Shown here one piece after another: positions 56,092 through 63,504 of a stretch of 64,000 nt of DNA. The notes under the pieces are model-generated. The model was not told the DNA's origin. It ran no database searches and saw only the letters and a list, made by a program, of their open reading frames with translations. Source of the stretch: AR5 sp041497115 (lineage in GTDB: Bacteria > Methylomirabilota > Methylomirabilia > Rokubacteriales > CSP1-6). The stretch's first letter is position 1, and every line of letters begins with the position of its first letter. The translations under genes were made by a program, and so were the position numbers. The DNA lies in assembly GCA_041497115.1 (NCBI GenBank), contig JBGQFW010000012.1, forward strand, positions 4,381 to 68,380, in the 5' to 3' direction.

Positions 56092-56732
56092 GGCGTTCCG
56101 GACTGCGCCGCGAGGCACGCCTTCACGATCGCCTCCACCCGTCGCTCGGGGAACGGATGGCGCGACAGCCACGCGATCCAGTGGCGGCGGTCCTTGGCGG
56201 CGCCCTCGTAGAGATCGGCCGTCGTCATGCAACCGGCGTTGCCGCCCCCGTAGGCCGCGGTCAGGATCCGGGCGGCGAGGGCGTCGGCCTCCGCCTCCTC
56301 GTCGGGGTTGAACTGCGCGTTCGCGGAATAGAGGGTGCCGCTGCGCCGGCCTGTAATCGCGGTCTGGCGCGCCGAGCCCAGGGCGTGCTTGCTCCAGACG
56401 TGAGCCAGCTCGTGCGCCAGCAGCGTCTGCAGCACGCGCGGTGCCAGCTCGTTCACCGCCGGCGCCGTCGCCGCGACGCCGAGATCGCACGGCCCGTCGC
56501 CGTTCGGCGCGGCCCACGCGTTGAAGTCCGGGGCGTCCGCCACGGCGATGGCGACGTGGCACTCGGGGGTGCCGGCGGCGCCATACCGGGCGATCAGCAG
56601 GGGCGCGAGCACCTGGGCCAGGACCTGCCGCTCCTCGGGCTTCGCCGCGCGGAACTCGACCCCGGCGCAGCCGGCCGCCAGGAGCACGACCAGCGCGGAG
56701 ACGAGCGGCGGGCGGGCGGAGCGCGGGCGCAT
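56088..56732 (-). CDS. M48-like zinc metalloprotease lipoprotein
   Basis: 214 residues. Lipobox LLAAGC, then TLLAHELAHVWSKHAL with an intact HELAH and DEEAEADALAARIL with the third ligand. Resembles short M48 (BepA/YggG-like) proteases of the envelope. It is the likely active partner of the degenerate paralog encoded right after it. Confidence 0.75.
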   Translation of the reverse strand: MRPRSARPPLVSALVVLLAAGCAGVEFRAAKPEERQVLAQVLAPLLIARYGAAGTPECHVAIAVADAPDFNAWAAPNGDGPCDLGVAATAPAVNELAPRVLQTLLAHELAHVWSKHALGSARQTAITGRRSGTLYSANAQFNPDEEAEADALAARILTAAYGGGNAGCMTTADLYEGAAKDRRHWIAWLSRHPFPERRVEAIVKACLAAQSGTP

Positions 56733-56818
56733 GACGGGCCTCCCTCCGGCGGGCCCAGCATAGGCGATCGTCGCGGCGGGGCCAAGCGGGCGAGGGGGCC
56801 GGCGGGGGGTGCATGCGA

Positions 56819-56824
56819 TAGAAT
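56819..56824 (+). promoter_or_regulatory. -10 element TAGAAT before the phosphatase gene
   Basis: TAGAAT ends 9 nt before GTG 56834, so the leader would be 2-3 nt at most. No clear -35. Confidence 0.4.
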
Positions 56825-56833
56825 GGTCGGGTT

Positions 56834-57466
56834 GTGAAACCGGTCAGGCTCTTCGCCATACGGCACGGGGAAACGGACGCGGCCCGCGAGCGCCGCTTCG
56901 CGGGCTCGCGCGACGTTCCGCTGACGCCCCGCGGCCGCCTGCAGTGCGAGGCGGCGGCCCGCGCGCTGGCCGGCGCCGTCGTGGGCGCCGTCTACGCGAG
57001 CCCGCTCGGGCGGGCGCGCGCCAGCGCCGAGGCGATCGCGGCGCCGCACACGCTGGCCGTCCGCGTCGACCCCGCGTTCCGCGAGATGGCGTTCGGCCAG
57101 TGGGAGGGGCTCACGCGGGCCGAGGCGGCGGTGCGCTTCCCCGAGGCGTTCGCGGCGTGGCAGGCGACGCCGCACCTGGCGCAGCCGCCGGGCGGCGAGC
57201 GGCTGGACGCGGTGGCGGCGCGGGTGGCGGCCGGCCTGGCGGCGCTGCTGGCCGAGCACCAGGGCGAGACGGTCGTGCTCGTGTCCCACGCCATCGTCAC
57301 GCGGCTGGTGGTGCTGGCCGCGCTGGGGCTCGGTCCCGACCGGCTCTGGTCGGTGGACGCCTCGCCGGCGGGCATCACCGAGATCGAGTACCAGGACGGC
57401 TGGGTGACCGTGCACCGGATGAACACACTCGCCCACCTGGACGCGCTAAGCGAGGCGGTGTCGTGA
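56834..57466 (+). CDS. Histidine phosphatase family protein
   Basis: 210 residues. Catalytic RHGET (residues 10-14), SPLGRARASAEAIA, FREMAFGQWEG and VVLVSHAIVTRL are the phosphoglycerate-mutase/CobC-like motifs. Substrate unknown. GTG start. The stop overlaps hisZ (GTGA), so it is transcribed with hisZ and purA. Confidence 0.85.
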   Translation: MKPVRLFAIRHGETDAARERRFAGSRDVPLTPRGRLQCEAAARALAGAVVGAVYASPLGRARASAEAIAAPHTLAVRVDPAFREMAFGQWEGLTRAEAAVRFPEAFAAWQATPHLAQPPGGERLDAVAARVAAGLAALLAEHQGETVVLVSHAIVTRLVVLAALGLGPDRLWSVDASPAGITEIEYQDGWVTVHRMNTLAHLDALSEAVS

Positions 57467-58776
57467 GGCCGGTGCAGACGCAGCTCCCGCGCGGGGCGCG
57501 CATCTACCTGCCCGACGAGGCGGCCCGCAAGCGCCACGTCGAGTCGCGCCTGTACGACGTGTTCCGGCGCTGGGGCTACCGCGAGATCGTCACGCCGACG
57601 TTCGAGTACGCCGACGTGCTGGCGCGCGGCACCGACGTGGGCGTGCAGGAGAACATGTTCAAGCTGGTGGACCGCGAGACGGGCCGCATGCTGGCGCTGC
57701 GCGCCGACATCACGCCGCAGATCGCGCGCATCGTCGCCACGCGCCTGCGCGAGGAGCCCAAGCCGCTGCGGCTGGCGTACGTCACCAGCATCTTCCGCTA
57801 CGACGAGCCGCAGGTGTCGCACTACCGCGAGTTCTACCAGGCGGGCGTGGAGCTGATCGGGCTGCCGAAGCCGGAGGCCGAGGTGGAGGTCATTGCGATG
57901 GCCATCGAGGGGCTGCGCGCGCTCGGCCTGGAGCGCTTCCAGCTCGACCTCGGCCACCCCGACTTCTTCCGCGGCCTGCTCGAAGAGATCAAGGCCGACG
58001 ACGCCCGCGAGCAGGAGCTGCGCCAGGCGCTGGCGCGCAAGGACGCCTCCACGCTCGAGCGCGTGGTGGGCGAGATCGCGCCGCCCGCCCACGTGGGCGA
58101 CGCGCTCTGCGCGCTGCCCTCGCTGTTCGGCGGCGCGGCCGTGCTCGAGCGGGCGGCCGGCTACGCGCGCAACGACCGCTCGGCGCGGGCGCTGGCCAAC
58201 CTCTCGGAGGTCTACCGGCTGCTGACGATCTACGGGCTGGCCGATGCCGTGCTGCTCGACCTCGGCGAGGTGCGCGGCTTCGACTACTATTCGGGGACGT
58301 ACTTCGAGGCGTACGTGGCCGGCTTCGGCGCCTCCGTCGCCGCCGGCGGGCGCTACGACCACATGCTGAGCCGCTTCGGCTACGACTGCGCCGCCGTCGG
58401 CTTCGCGTTCGACGTGGCGCGCGTGCTGGCGGTCATGGAGGCCCAGGGCGTGGCGGTCGCGCTGCCGGGCCCCGACTTCTTCATCATCGACTTTACGCCG
58501 GACAAGACGGCGGCGCTGTCGCTGGCCCGCCGGCTGCGCGACGGCGGCGCCTCGGTCGCGCGCGACATCCTCAGCCGCGGGCTGGAGGACTCGCTGGCCT
58601 ACGCGCGTGCCCAGCGCGTGCGCCACGTGCTCGTGGTGGGCAGCCCGCGGACGGCGGCCGACCAGCTGCTGGCGCTGGACCTGGCGGGCGGCGGCGAGCG
58701 CATGCTGGCGATTCGTGACGTGCTGGACCAGCCGGAGCGTCATTTCCCGGAGGCGAAGGAGAAGGGCCATGCCTAA
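57463..58776 (+). CDS. hisZ: ATP phosphoribosyltransferase regulatory subunit HisZ
   Basis: 437 residues of the HisRS-like fold: LALRADITPQIARIVATRL, FRYDEPQVSHYREFYQAGVE and FDYYSGTYFEAYVAGFG. It keeps a C-terminal anticodon-domain-like part but resembles HisZ more than HisS. HisZ pairs with a short HisG, not found here. It sits just before purA, a common arrangement. The C-terminus overlaps the purA start by 8 nt. Confidence 0.82.
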   Translation: MRPVQTQLPRGARIYLPDEAARKRHVESRLYDVFRRWGYREIVTPTFEYADVLARGTDVGVQENMFKLVDRETGRMLALRADITPQIARIVATRLREEPKPLRLAYVTSIFRYDEPQVSHYREFYQAGVELIGLPKPEAEVEVIAMAIEGLRALGLERFQLDLGHPDFFRGLLEEIKADDAREQELRQALARKDASTLERVVGEIAPPAHVGDALCALPSLFGGAAVLERAAGYARNDRSARALANLSEVYRLLTIYGLADAVLLDLGEVRGFDYYSGTYFEAYVAGFGASVAAGGRYDHMLSRFGYDCAAVGFAFDVARVLAVMEAQGVAVALPGPDFFIIDFTPDKTAALSLARRLRDGGASVARDILSRGLEDSLAYARAQRVRHVLVVGSPRTAADQLLALDLAGGGERMLAIRDVLDQPERHFPEAKEKGHA

Positions 58777-60094
58777 CATCGTGGTGATCGGCGCGCAGTG
58801 GGGGGACGAGGGCAAGGGCAAGGTGGTGGACGTGATCACCCCGCACGTCAACGTCGTCGTGCGCTTCCAGGGGGGCAACAACGCCGGCCACACCGTCGTC
58901 GTCGGCCGCGAGAAGTACGTGCTGCACACGATCCCGTCGGGAATCCTGCACAACGGCTGCCGCTGCGTGATCGGCTGCGGTGTCGTGGTGGACCCCGGCT
59001 CGCTCATCGAGGAGATGGAGTCGCTCGTGCAGCGCGGCGTCACGCTGGACGGCAACCTCTACATCTCCAAGAACGCGCACCTGATCATGCCCTACCACCC
59101 CGCGCTCGACCGCGCCTCCGAGGCCAAGCGGGGCAAGCGCCGCATCGGCACCACCGGCAAGGGCGTGGGACCGGCCTACGTGGACAAGGCCGCGCGCGTG
59201 GGCATCCGCATGGCCGACCTGCTCGACGAGCGCCTCTTCCGCGAGAAGCTCGAGTTCAACCTGGCCCACAAGAACCGGCTGCTGCGCGACTTCTACGACG
59301 CCGAGACGTTCGGGGTGGAGGCGATCCTCAACCAGTACCTGCGCTACGCGGGGTGGCTGGCGCCCTACATCACCGACACCGCGCTGCTGCTGAGCAAGTG
59401 GATCGACAGCGGCTACTCGGTGCTGTTCGAGGGGGCCCAGGCCACGATGCTCGACATCGACCACGGGACCTATCCCTACATCACCGCGTCCTCCACGACG
59501 GCGGGCGGCGCCTCCACCGGCACCGGCGTGCCGCCCACGAAGATCCACGGCGTGCTCGGCGTGGCCAAGGCCTACTCCACGCGCGTGGGCGCCGGGCCGT
59601 TCCCCACCGAGATGAGCGGGAAGATCGCCGAGACCATCCGCGCCCGCGGCAACGAGTACGGCGCCACCACCGGGCGGCCGCGGCGCTGTGGCTGGTTCGA
59701 CGGCGTCGTGCTGCGCTACGCGGTGCGCATCAACGGCTTCGAGACCGTCGCGCTGACCAAGATCGACGTGCTCGACGAGTGCGAGACGGTGCGCGTCTGC
59801 ACGGGCTATCGCTGGCGCGGCGATGTCATCACCGACTTCCCCGAGGAGGAGACGGCGATGGCGGAGCTGGAGCCGGTGTACGAGGACATCTCCGGCTGGA
59901 TGAGCTCGACGGTGGGCGCCCGCAACGAGGCCGACCTGCCGGCCAAGGCGCGCCGCTACCTCGAGCGGCTGGAGGAGCTGATCGGCGTGCCCTTCTGCAT
60001 GATCTCCACCGGCGCGCAGCGCGACGAGACGATCCTGTGCGAGGGGTCGCCGCTGCTGCGCTGGTTTCCCTCGGTGCGCTCGAGCCTGCTCTAG
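58769..60094 (+). CDS. purA: Adenylosuccinate synthetase
   Basis: 441 residues. NIVVIGAQWGDEGKGKVVD with the catalytic Asp, RFQGGNNAGHTVV, GTTGKGVGPAY, GTGVPPTK and TKIDVLD are PurA motifs. It joins IMP and aspartate using GTP. Its last 117 bp are duplicated at 61370 with two synonymous differences, flanking an inserted island. The 3' end may thus come from the inserted element. Confidence 0.95.
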   Translation: MPNIVVIGAQWGDEGKGKVVDVITPHVNVVVRFQGGNNAGHTVVVGREKYVLHTIPSGILHNGCRCVIGCGVVVDPGSLIEEMESLVQRGVTLDGNLYISKNAHLIMPYHPALDRASEAKRGKRRIGTTGKGVGPAYVDKAARVGIRMADLLDERLFREKLEFNLAHKNRLLRDFYDAETFGVEAILNQYLRYAGWLAPYITDTALLLSKWIDSGYSVLFEGAQATMLDIDHGTYPYITASSTTAGGASTGTGVPPTKIHGVLGVAKAYSTRVGAGPFPTEMSGKIAETIRARGNEYGATTGRPRRCGWFDGVVLRYAVRINGFETVALTKIDVLDECETVRVCTGYRWRGDVITDFPEEETAMAELEPVYEDISGWMSSTVGARNEADLPAKARRYLERLEELIGVPFCMISTGAQRDETILCEGSPLLRWFPSVRSSLL

Positions 60095-60102
60095 CCGCGC
60101 GC
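59977..60102 (+). repeat. 126-bp direct repeat, left copy (purA 3' end)
   Basis: Identical to 61370-61495 except for two bases, both at third codon positions (a Pro and an Ala codon). It covers the last 39 codons of purA with its stop and stops inside the downstream hairpin. Site-like boundary of the island 60103-61495. Confidence 0.9.
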
Positions 60103-60120
60103 AGCCCCCGGGGTGCGCGC
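60097..60120 (+). terminator. Hairpin after purA
   Basis: GCGCGCA (60097-60103) pairs with TGCGCGC (60114-60120), and CCCC with GGGG inside, one bulged G. It begins 3 nt after the purA stop. The direct repeat ends within its left arm. No U-run. Confidence 0.5.
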
Positions 60121-60163
60121 ACGGCCATCAGCCGAGACGTCGTCGGAAGAGGAGACTACGCCT

Positions 60164-60742
60164 GTGGCAGCTATCGGGATCAGCGGTCCATGGGATGAAG
60201 GGTACGCGCTGGCGTTGCACACCCTTAGTAGTGACTTCCTCGGCTACGATAACTTCGGGAATCCACAGTTCGATACGAAGCGGACGAAGCTCGGCGAGCT
60301 GGTTTTCCGGCTCAAGAACCGTAGGGACGAAGCAGCCGTCGCACCGATCGCAGAAGCGGTCGCCGCGTTCGTTACGGAACAGAAACTCAAGTATGACCTA
60401 ATCGTTCCAGTGCCTCCATCGCGCGAGCGCACCTTCCAGCCGACTGTCGAGATCGCCCGTGCGGTGTCGGAGCGCGTTAACAAGCCGATGCGCGAGAAGT
60501 GCGTGCGGAAGGTTAAGCCGACGGGTGAACTGAAGAACGTTTACGAGTACAGTGAACGGGTCAAGGTGTTGAAGGATGCCTTTGAGGGGGACGCCGAGCG
60601 CGTGAAGGGCGAGCGAATCCTGCTGATCGATGATCTGTACAGATCCGGCGCCACGATGAAGGCGGTCGCGAAGGCGCTCCAGGCCGCCGGGGCCGAGCGG
60701 ATTGTCGCACTGGCTGTTACGAAGACGCGGACAAAGATATGA
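60164..60742 (+). CDS. ComF-like phosphoribosyltransferase
   Basis: 192 residues from GTG 60164, after GGAAGAGGAG. DLIVPVPPSRERTFQP resembles ComF/PRTase family openings, and ILLIDDLYRSGATMKAVAKA is the PRPP-binding signature with its two acids. The N-terminus (GYALALHTLSSDFLGYDNFG) differs from housekeeping ComF. Codons are AT-richer than in purA. It is coupled to the next gene (ATGA). Probably transfers or senses phosphoribose in a nucleotide-based response. Role inferred. Confidence 0.8.
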   Translation: MAAIGISGPWDEGYALALHTLSSDFLGYDNFGNPQFDTKRTKLGELVFRLKNRRDEAAVAPIAEAVAAFVTEQKLKYDLIVPVPPSRERTFQPTVEIARAVSERVNKPMREKCVRKVKPTGELKNVYEYSERVKVLKDAFEGDAERVKGERILLIDDLYRSGATMKAVAKALQAAGAERIVALAVTKTRTKI

Positions 60743-61308
60743 ACAAGGTTTTCATCGGCGGATCCCGTCGGCTTTCTAGGTTGAACAGCGACGTGAGACA
60801 CCGGCTCGACAACATCATTGAGACTGGGCTGACCGTTCTAGTCGGAGATGCCAACGGCGCTGATAAGGCGGTCCAGGAGTACCTCGCCGACAAGCGCTAC
60901 AACAACGTAATCGTTTTCTGCTCGGGCTCACGATGCCGCAATAATGTTGGCAGCTGGCCTGCTCGTCACCTCAGTCAACCTCAGCAGGTACGTCGCGATT
61001 TCGCGTATTACGCGGCAAAAGATCGCGCCATGGTTGATGAGACAGACTACGGTCTGATGCTGTGGGACGGCGAAAGCCGAGGCACGCTAACGAGCGTCGT
61101 AGATTTGACTCGCCAGGGGAAACCAGTTGTCGTTTATGTCAGCCCGAGAAAGTCATTCGAAACTCTCAAGAGTTCGAATGACCTCGGTGTCCTTGTGGGC
61201 CGCACCGCGCCGGATTTACTCCGGCGAATCGATGAAGACCTTCAGGCCGCCGGCCGGCGCCCCCCAACGACTACCGGCGAACCGCCGAGCAACCTCTCGT
61301 TGTTCTGA
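60739..61308 (+). CDS. SLOG-like (YspA/DUF2493-type) nucleotide-binding protein
   Basis: 189 residues. KVFIGGSRRLSRLN at the start and TVLVGDANGADKAVQEYLAD (GD.NGADK loop) match the SLOG Rossmannoid family that binds nucleotides or their derivatives. DYGLMLWDGESRGTLTSVVD and GKPVVVYVSP complete the sheet. SLOG proteins are predicted sensors or generators of nucleotide signals in phage-defence systems. ATG overlaps the PRTase stop. Confidence 0.7.
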   Translation: MNKVFIGGSRRLSRLNSDVRHRLDNIIETGLTVLVGDANGADKAVQEYLADKRYNNVIVFCSGSRCRNNVGSWPARHLSQPQQVRRDFAYYAAKDRAMVDETDYGLMLWDGESRGTLTSVVDLTRQGKPVVVYVSPRKSFETLKSSNDLGVLVGRTAPDLLRRIDEDLQAAGRRPPTTTGEPPSNLSLF

Positions 61309-61369
61309 TTCGGGGCGCCGATCGCGAGGCGGCGAAGCCGCGTTTTGGCCATGCCGATCGGGGACACTG

Positions 61370-61487
61370 GCTGATCGGCGTGCCGTTCTGCATGATCTCC
61401 ACCGGCGCCCAGCGCGACGAGACGATCCTGTGCGAGGGGTCGCCGCTGCTGCGCTGGTTTCCCTCGGTGCGCTCGAGCCTGCTCTAG
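61370..61487 (+). pseudogene. Displaced purA 3' fragment
   Basis: Encodes the last 38 residues of adenylosuccinate synthetase in frame to its TAG, protein-identical to intact PurA. It lacks a start and 90 percent of the gene. Best read as the original chromosomal tail left by the insertion. Confidence 0.85.
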
Positions 61488-61495
61488 CCGCGCGC
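61370..61495 (+). repeat. 126-bp direct repeat, right copy
   Basis: Second copy of the purA-end repeat (see 59977-60102), differing at two bases. Just upstream (61312-61345) lies TCGGGGCGCCG followed by GGCGGCGAAGCCGC, a fragment resembling hairpin 2 of the two-hairpin repeat. Confidence 0.9.
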
Positions 61496-61497
61496 GC

Positions 61498-62451
61498 TCA
61501 CGGAAACGGCGTCACGTCGGTCGGGTGGAACGCGCAGGCGGGAAACGACACGCCGTCCTGGGCGATCGTGTCATCCGCTGCGGCAACGACCGGCACCTGA
61601 CCGTCCCGCCGCCAGAGATGCAGGTCCCAGACCCGGCCGTGCCAGAACGGAGGGGTGAGCGACAGGCCTCCGGTCGTGGGGTGGGAGAGCGCATTGGGCT
61701 GACACTCGAACAGGCCGTCGGAGGTGTGCCAGCCCGCCTCGTGGACGAACCACGCCTCGTAGGGGAAGCAGAAGAAGTGCGGGCGCTTGTCCGCGTCGAA
61801 GGGGAAGGTGTAGGCCCAGCCGAGCAGCCGGAACGGCGGCCCGGCCCCGTCGTAGAAGAGGAGGTCCGGCTGCCCCAGCGTCGGCGTGTGGCCGGGCTCG
61901 ATCACCTGCACACGAGCGGCGGCGCGGCCGTTGCCCTTGAAGCTGACGTGGCGGTGCGGAAGGATGTACCCCGACGGCGGAAAGCTGGAGGCGTTGTCGA
62001 AGCTGCCGACGACCGTCGCCTGGTCCGACTTCAGCGAGTCATCCGTGCCGGTGCCCGCGCAGCCGATGCGGAACTGCTGGACGTCGGTCTCGGCCAGGAT
62101 CGTCTCGGTCCCGTCGGGCGCGCGATCCACGACGAACCATTCGAAGAAGACCGCCTGCGTGTTCACGTACGTGTCCTGGTGCCGGATCGCGAAGCTGAAC
62201 TCGCTGGGGCTCAGGCTGGAGCGCGTGGCCTCGCCCTCGAAGGCGTTGCCGAGGCCGGGCTGCCAGCGATGACGGCTGAACCGGACGATGACCTTCAGGG
62301 TGGGCGCGGTGCCCAGGTTGGTGACCGTCGCGCGGAACTCCTTGACGATCTGCACGGTGCTGCCGTGGACGTCCTCCTCCCACTGGGGCATCACGGGCGT
62401 GATGACCGGCGTGCAGCCGGCCACGAGCGCGAGGAGAAGCACGAACCTCAT
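61498..62451 (-). CDS. Hypothetical lipoprotein
   Basis: 317 residues. Lipobox LALVAGC at the N-terminus (Cys near 13). The rest is Trp-, Phe- and His-rich with beta-strand character (VKEFRATVTNLGTAPTLKVI is CARDB-like at the start). No family assigned. It is the second gene after the transglutaminase-like one, with ATGA overlap. Its stop lies 10 nt from the displaced purA stop. Confidence 0.65.
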   Translation of the reverse strand: MRFVLLLALVAGCTPVITPVMPQWEEDVHGSTVQIVKEFRATVTNLGTAPTLKVIVRFSRHRWQPGLGNAFEGEATRSSLSPSEFSFAIRHQDTYVNTQAVFFEWFVVDRAPDGTETILAETDVQQFRIGCAGTGTDDSLKSDQATVVGSFDNASSFPPSGYILPHRHVSFKGNGRAAARVQVIEPGHTPTLGQPDLLFYDGAGPPFRLLGWAYTFPFDADKRPHFFCFPYEAWFVHEAGWHTSDGLFECQPNALSHPTTGGLSLTPPFWHGRVWDLHLWRRDGQVPVVAAADDTIAQDGVSFPACAFHPTDVTPFP

Positions 62452-63344
62452 GACTCCACCGCGACCTCTTTCGGCCCGCTCCTCGGGAAGCTCATGACGA
62501 CCGGCGACACCCGCAGCCCCTCGTCGCCCTCGTAGATCTCGCGCCCGGCCTTCCAGTCGGGCGCCGGCCCGGCCGTCAGCGCGGCCACGGCATCGAGGCG
62601 CGCGGCCGCCGCCTCGGGCACCTGCGAGCCCGGCCGGAACTCCCGCGCGATGCCCCAGTAATCCCACTGCAGCATCTCGCGCTTGTTGAGCGCGGCGAGA
62701 TCACGCACCACGTTGGCGCCCGCGAACCAGGCGCCCTTGATCCCGTCGATGAACGAGACGCCGCACGCCTCCGGGTCGATCGCGCCGCGGCGCAGGCGCT
62801 GCCAGGCGTCGCCGCCGACGAGGAAGGCATCGCGCGGGACGTCCGTCGGGTCGAACGGAATGCGGAAATGCGCCCGGACGCGCTCGCTCAGCTCGGGGTC
62901 GAGCAGCCGCCAGCGGCCATCGGCGTGATACTCGCAGACCACGTGGTCCTCGTAGAACCCGGCGAGGAAGTACGTGGCGAAGCCCACGCGCACGCGCGCC
63001 GGGACGCTGTGATGGCGCAGGGCCGCGCACGCCAGCAGCGAGTAGTCGCGGCAGATGCCGATGAACCGCCGCTCGGGCGGCCGCACGACGTCGAGCGGCC
63101 GCGGGTCGCGCGCGAGGATGCGCGCGAGGATCCTGGCCATGGAGCGGCACTCGACGTCGGTCGCGCTGTCGGGATGCGGGGTGATGCCGAGCGGCTTGAC
63201 GAACAGCTCATGGAGGACGAGCCCGGAGACCGCGGCGACGAGCTGCGCGGGATCACGCGGGAGGGCGTCGAAGAGATGCCGCTGGTCTCCGGGGTCGGAC
63301 ACCGTGCTCTGCGTCGCGTAGTAGGCGCGCTCGTCAGGTGTCAT
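62448..63344 (-). CDS. Transglutaminase-like domain protein
   Basis: 298 residues. Catalytic Cys in GICRDYSLLACAALR, His in YEDHVVCEYH and Asp in WRLLDPEL form the transglutaminase-like triad. May act as a protease or amidase on peptides. GGAGGG stands 6 nt before ATG 63344 on the minus strand, so the in-frame ATG 8 codons upstream is not used. No signal peptide, so probably cytoplasmic. Confidence 0.8.
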   Translation of the reverse strand: MTPDERAYYATQSTVSDPGDQRHLFDALPRDPAQLVAAVSGLVLHELFVKPLGITPHPDSATDVECRSMARILARILARDPRPLDVVRPPERRFIGICRDYSLLACAALRHHSVPARVRVGFATYFLAGFYEDHVVCEYHADGRWRLLDPELSERVRAHFRIPFDPTDVPRDAFLVGGDAWQRLRRGAIDPEACGVSFIDGIKGAWFAGANVVRDLAALNKREMLQWDYWGIAREFRPGSQVPEAAAARLDAVAALTAGPAPDWKAGREIYEGDEGLRVSPVVMSFPRSGPKEVAVES

Positions 63345-63412
63345 CGGCGGCCCTCCACATGGGGCCACCAGTGTGGCCCAGATGCCGTGCCGGCGCCACC
63401 GGGCCGAGTGTG

Positions 63413-63418
63413 TAGAAT
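63413..63418 (+). promoter_or_regulatory. -10 element TAGAAT of tRNA-Lys
   Basis: TAGAAT ends 9 nt before the mature tRNA 5' end, the expected spacing for a start a few bases upstream. It supports TAGAAT as the local -10 consensus. Confidence 0.55.
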
Positions 63419-63427
63419 GTCGACCGA

Positions 63428-63503
63428 GAGCCGTTAGCTCAGTTGGTAGAGCACCTGACTTTTAATCAGGGGGTCCTGGGTTCGAATCCCAGACGGCTCA
63501 CCA
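63428..63503 (+). tRNA. tRNA-Lys(TTT)
   Basis: 76 nt with encoded CCA. Acceptor GAGCCGT pairs with ACGGCTC. D stem GCTC/GAGC, anticodon stem CCTGA/TCAGG with loop CTTTTAA (anticodon TTT at 63461-63463), T arm CTGGG-TTCGAAT-CCCAG. All stems are perfect. Confidence 0.97.
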
Positions 63504-63504
63504 T

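Larger units (their letters stand above)
60103..61495 (+). mobile_element. 1.39-kb island at the purA 3' end
   Basis: The 126-bp duplication of the purA end spaces its copies exactly 1393 bp apart. The enclosed DNA is AT-richer than the rest and holds only a phosphoribosyltransferase and a SLOG-like gene. No integrase or transposase is present. The native order is implied by the right copy, whose stop lies 10 nt from the convergent lipoprotein gene. Confidence 0.7.

Noticed and set aside
60103..61495. Insertion sequence or integrase-bearing island
   Set aside because: No transposase, integrase or terminal inverted repeats are seen. The only boundary feature is the direct repeat of the purA end.
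61127..61600. 157-codon plus-strand frame across the right repeat
   Set aside because: It runs out of frame through the SLOG gene and the purA fragment and has no homology signal.
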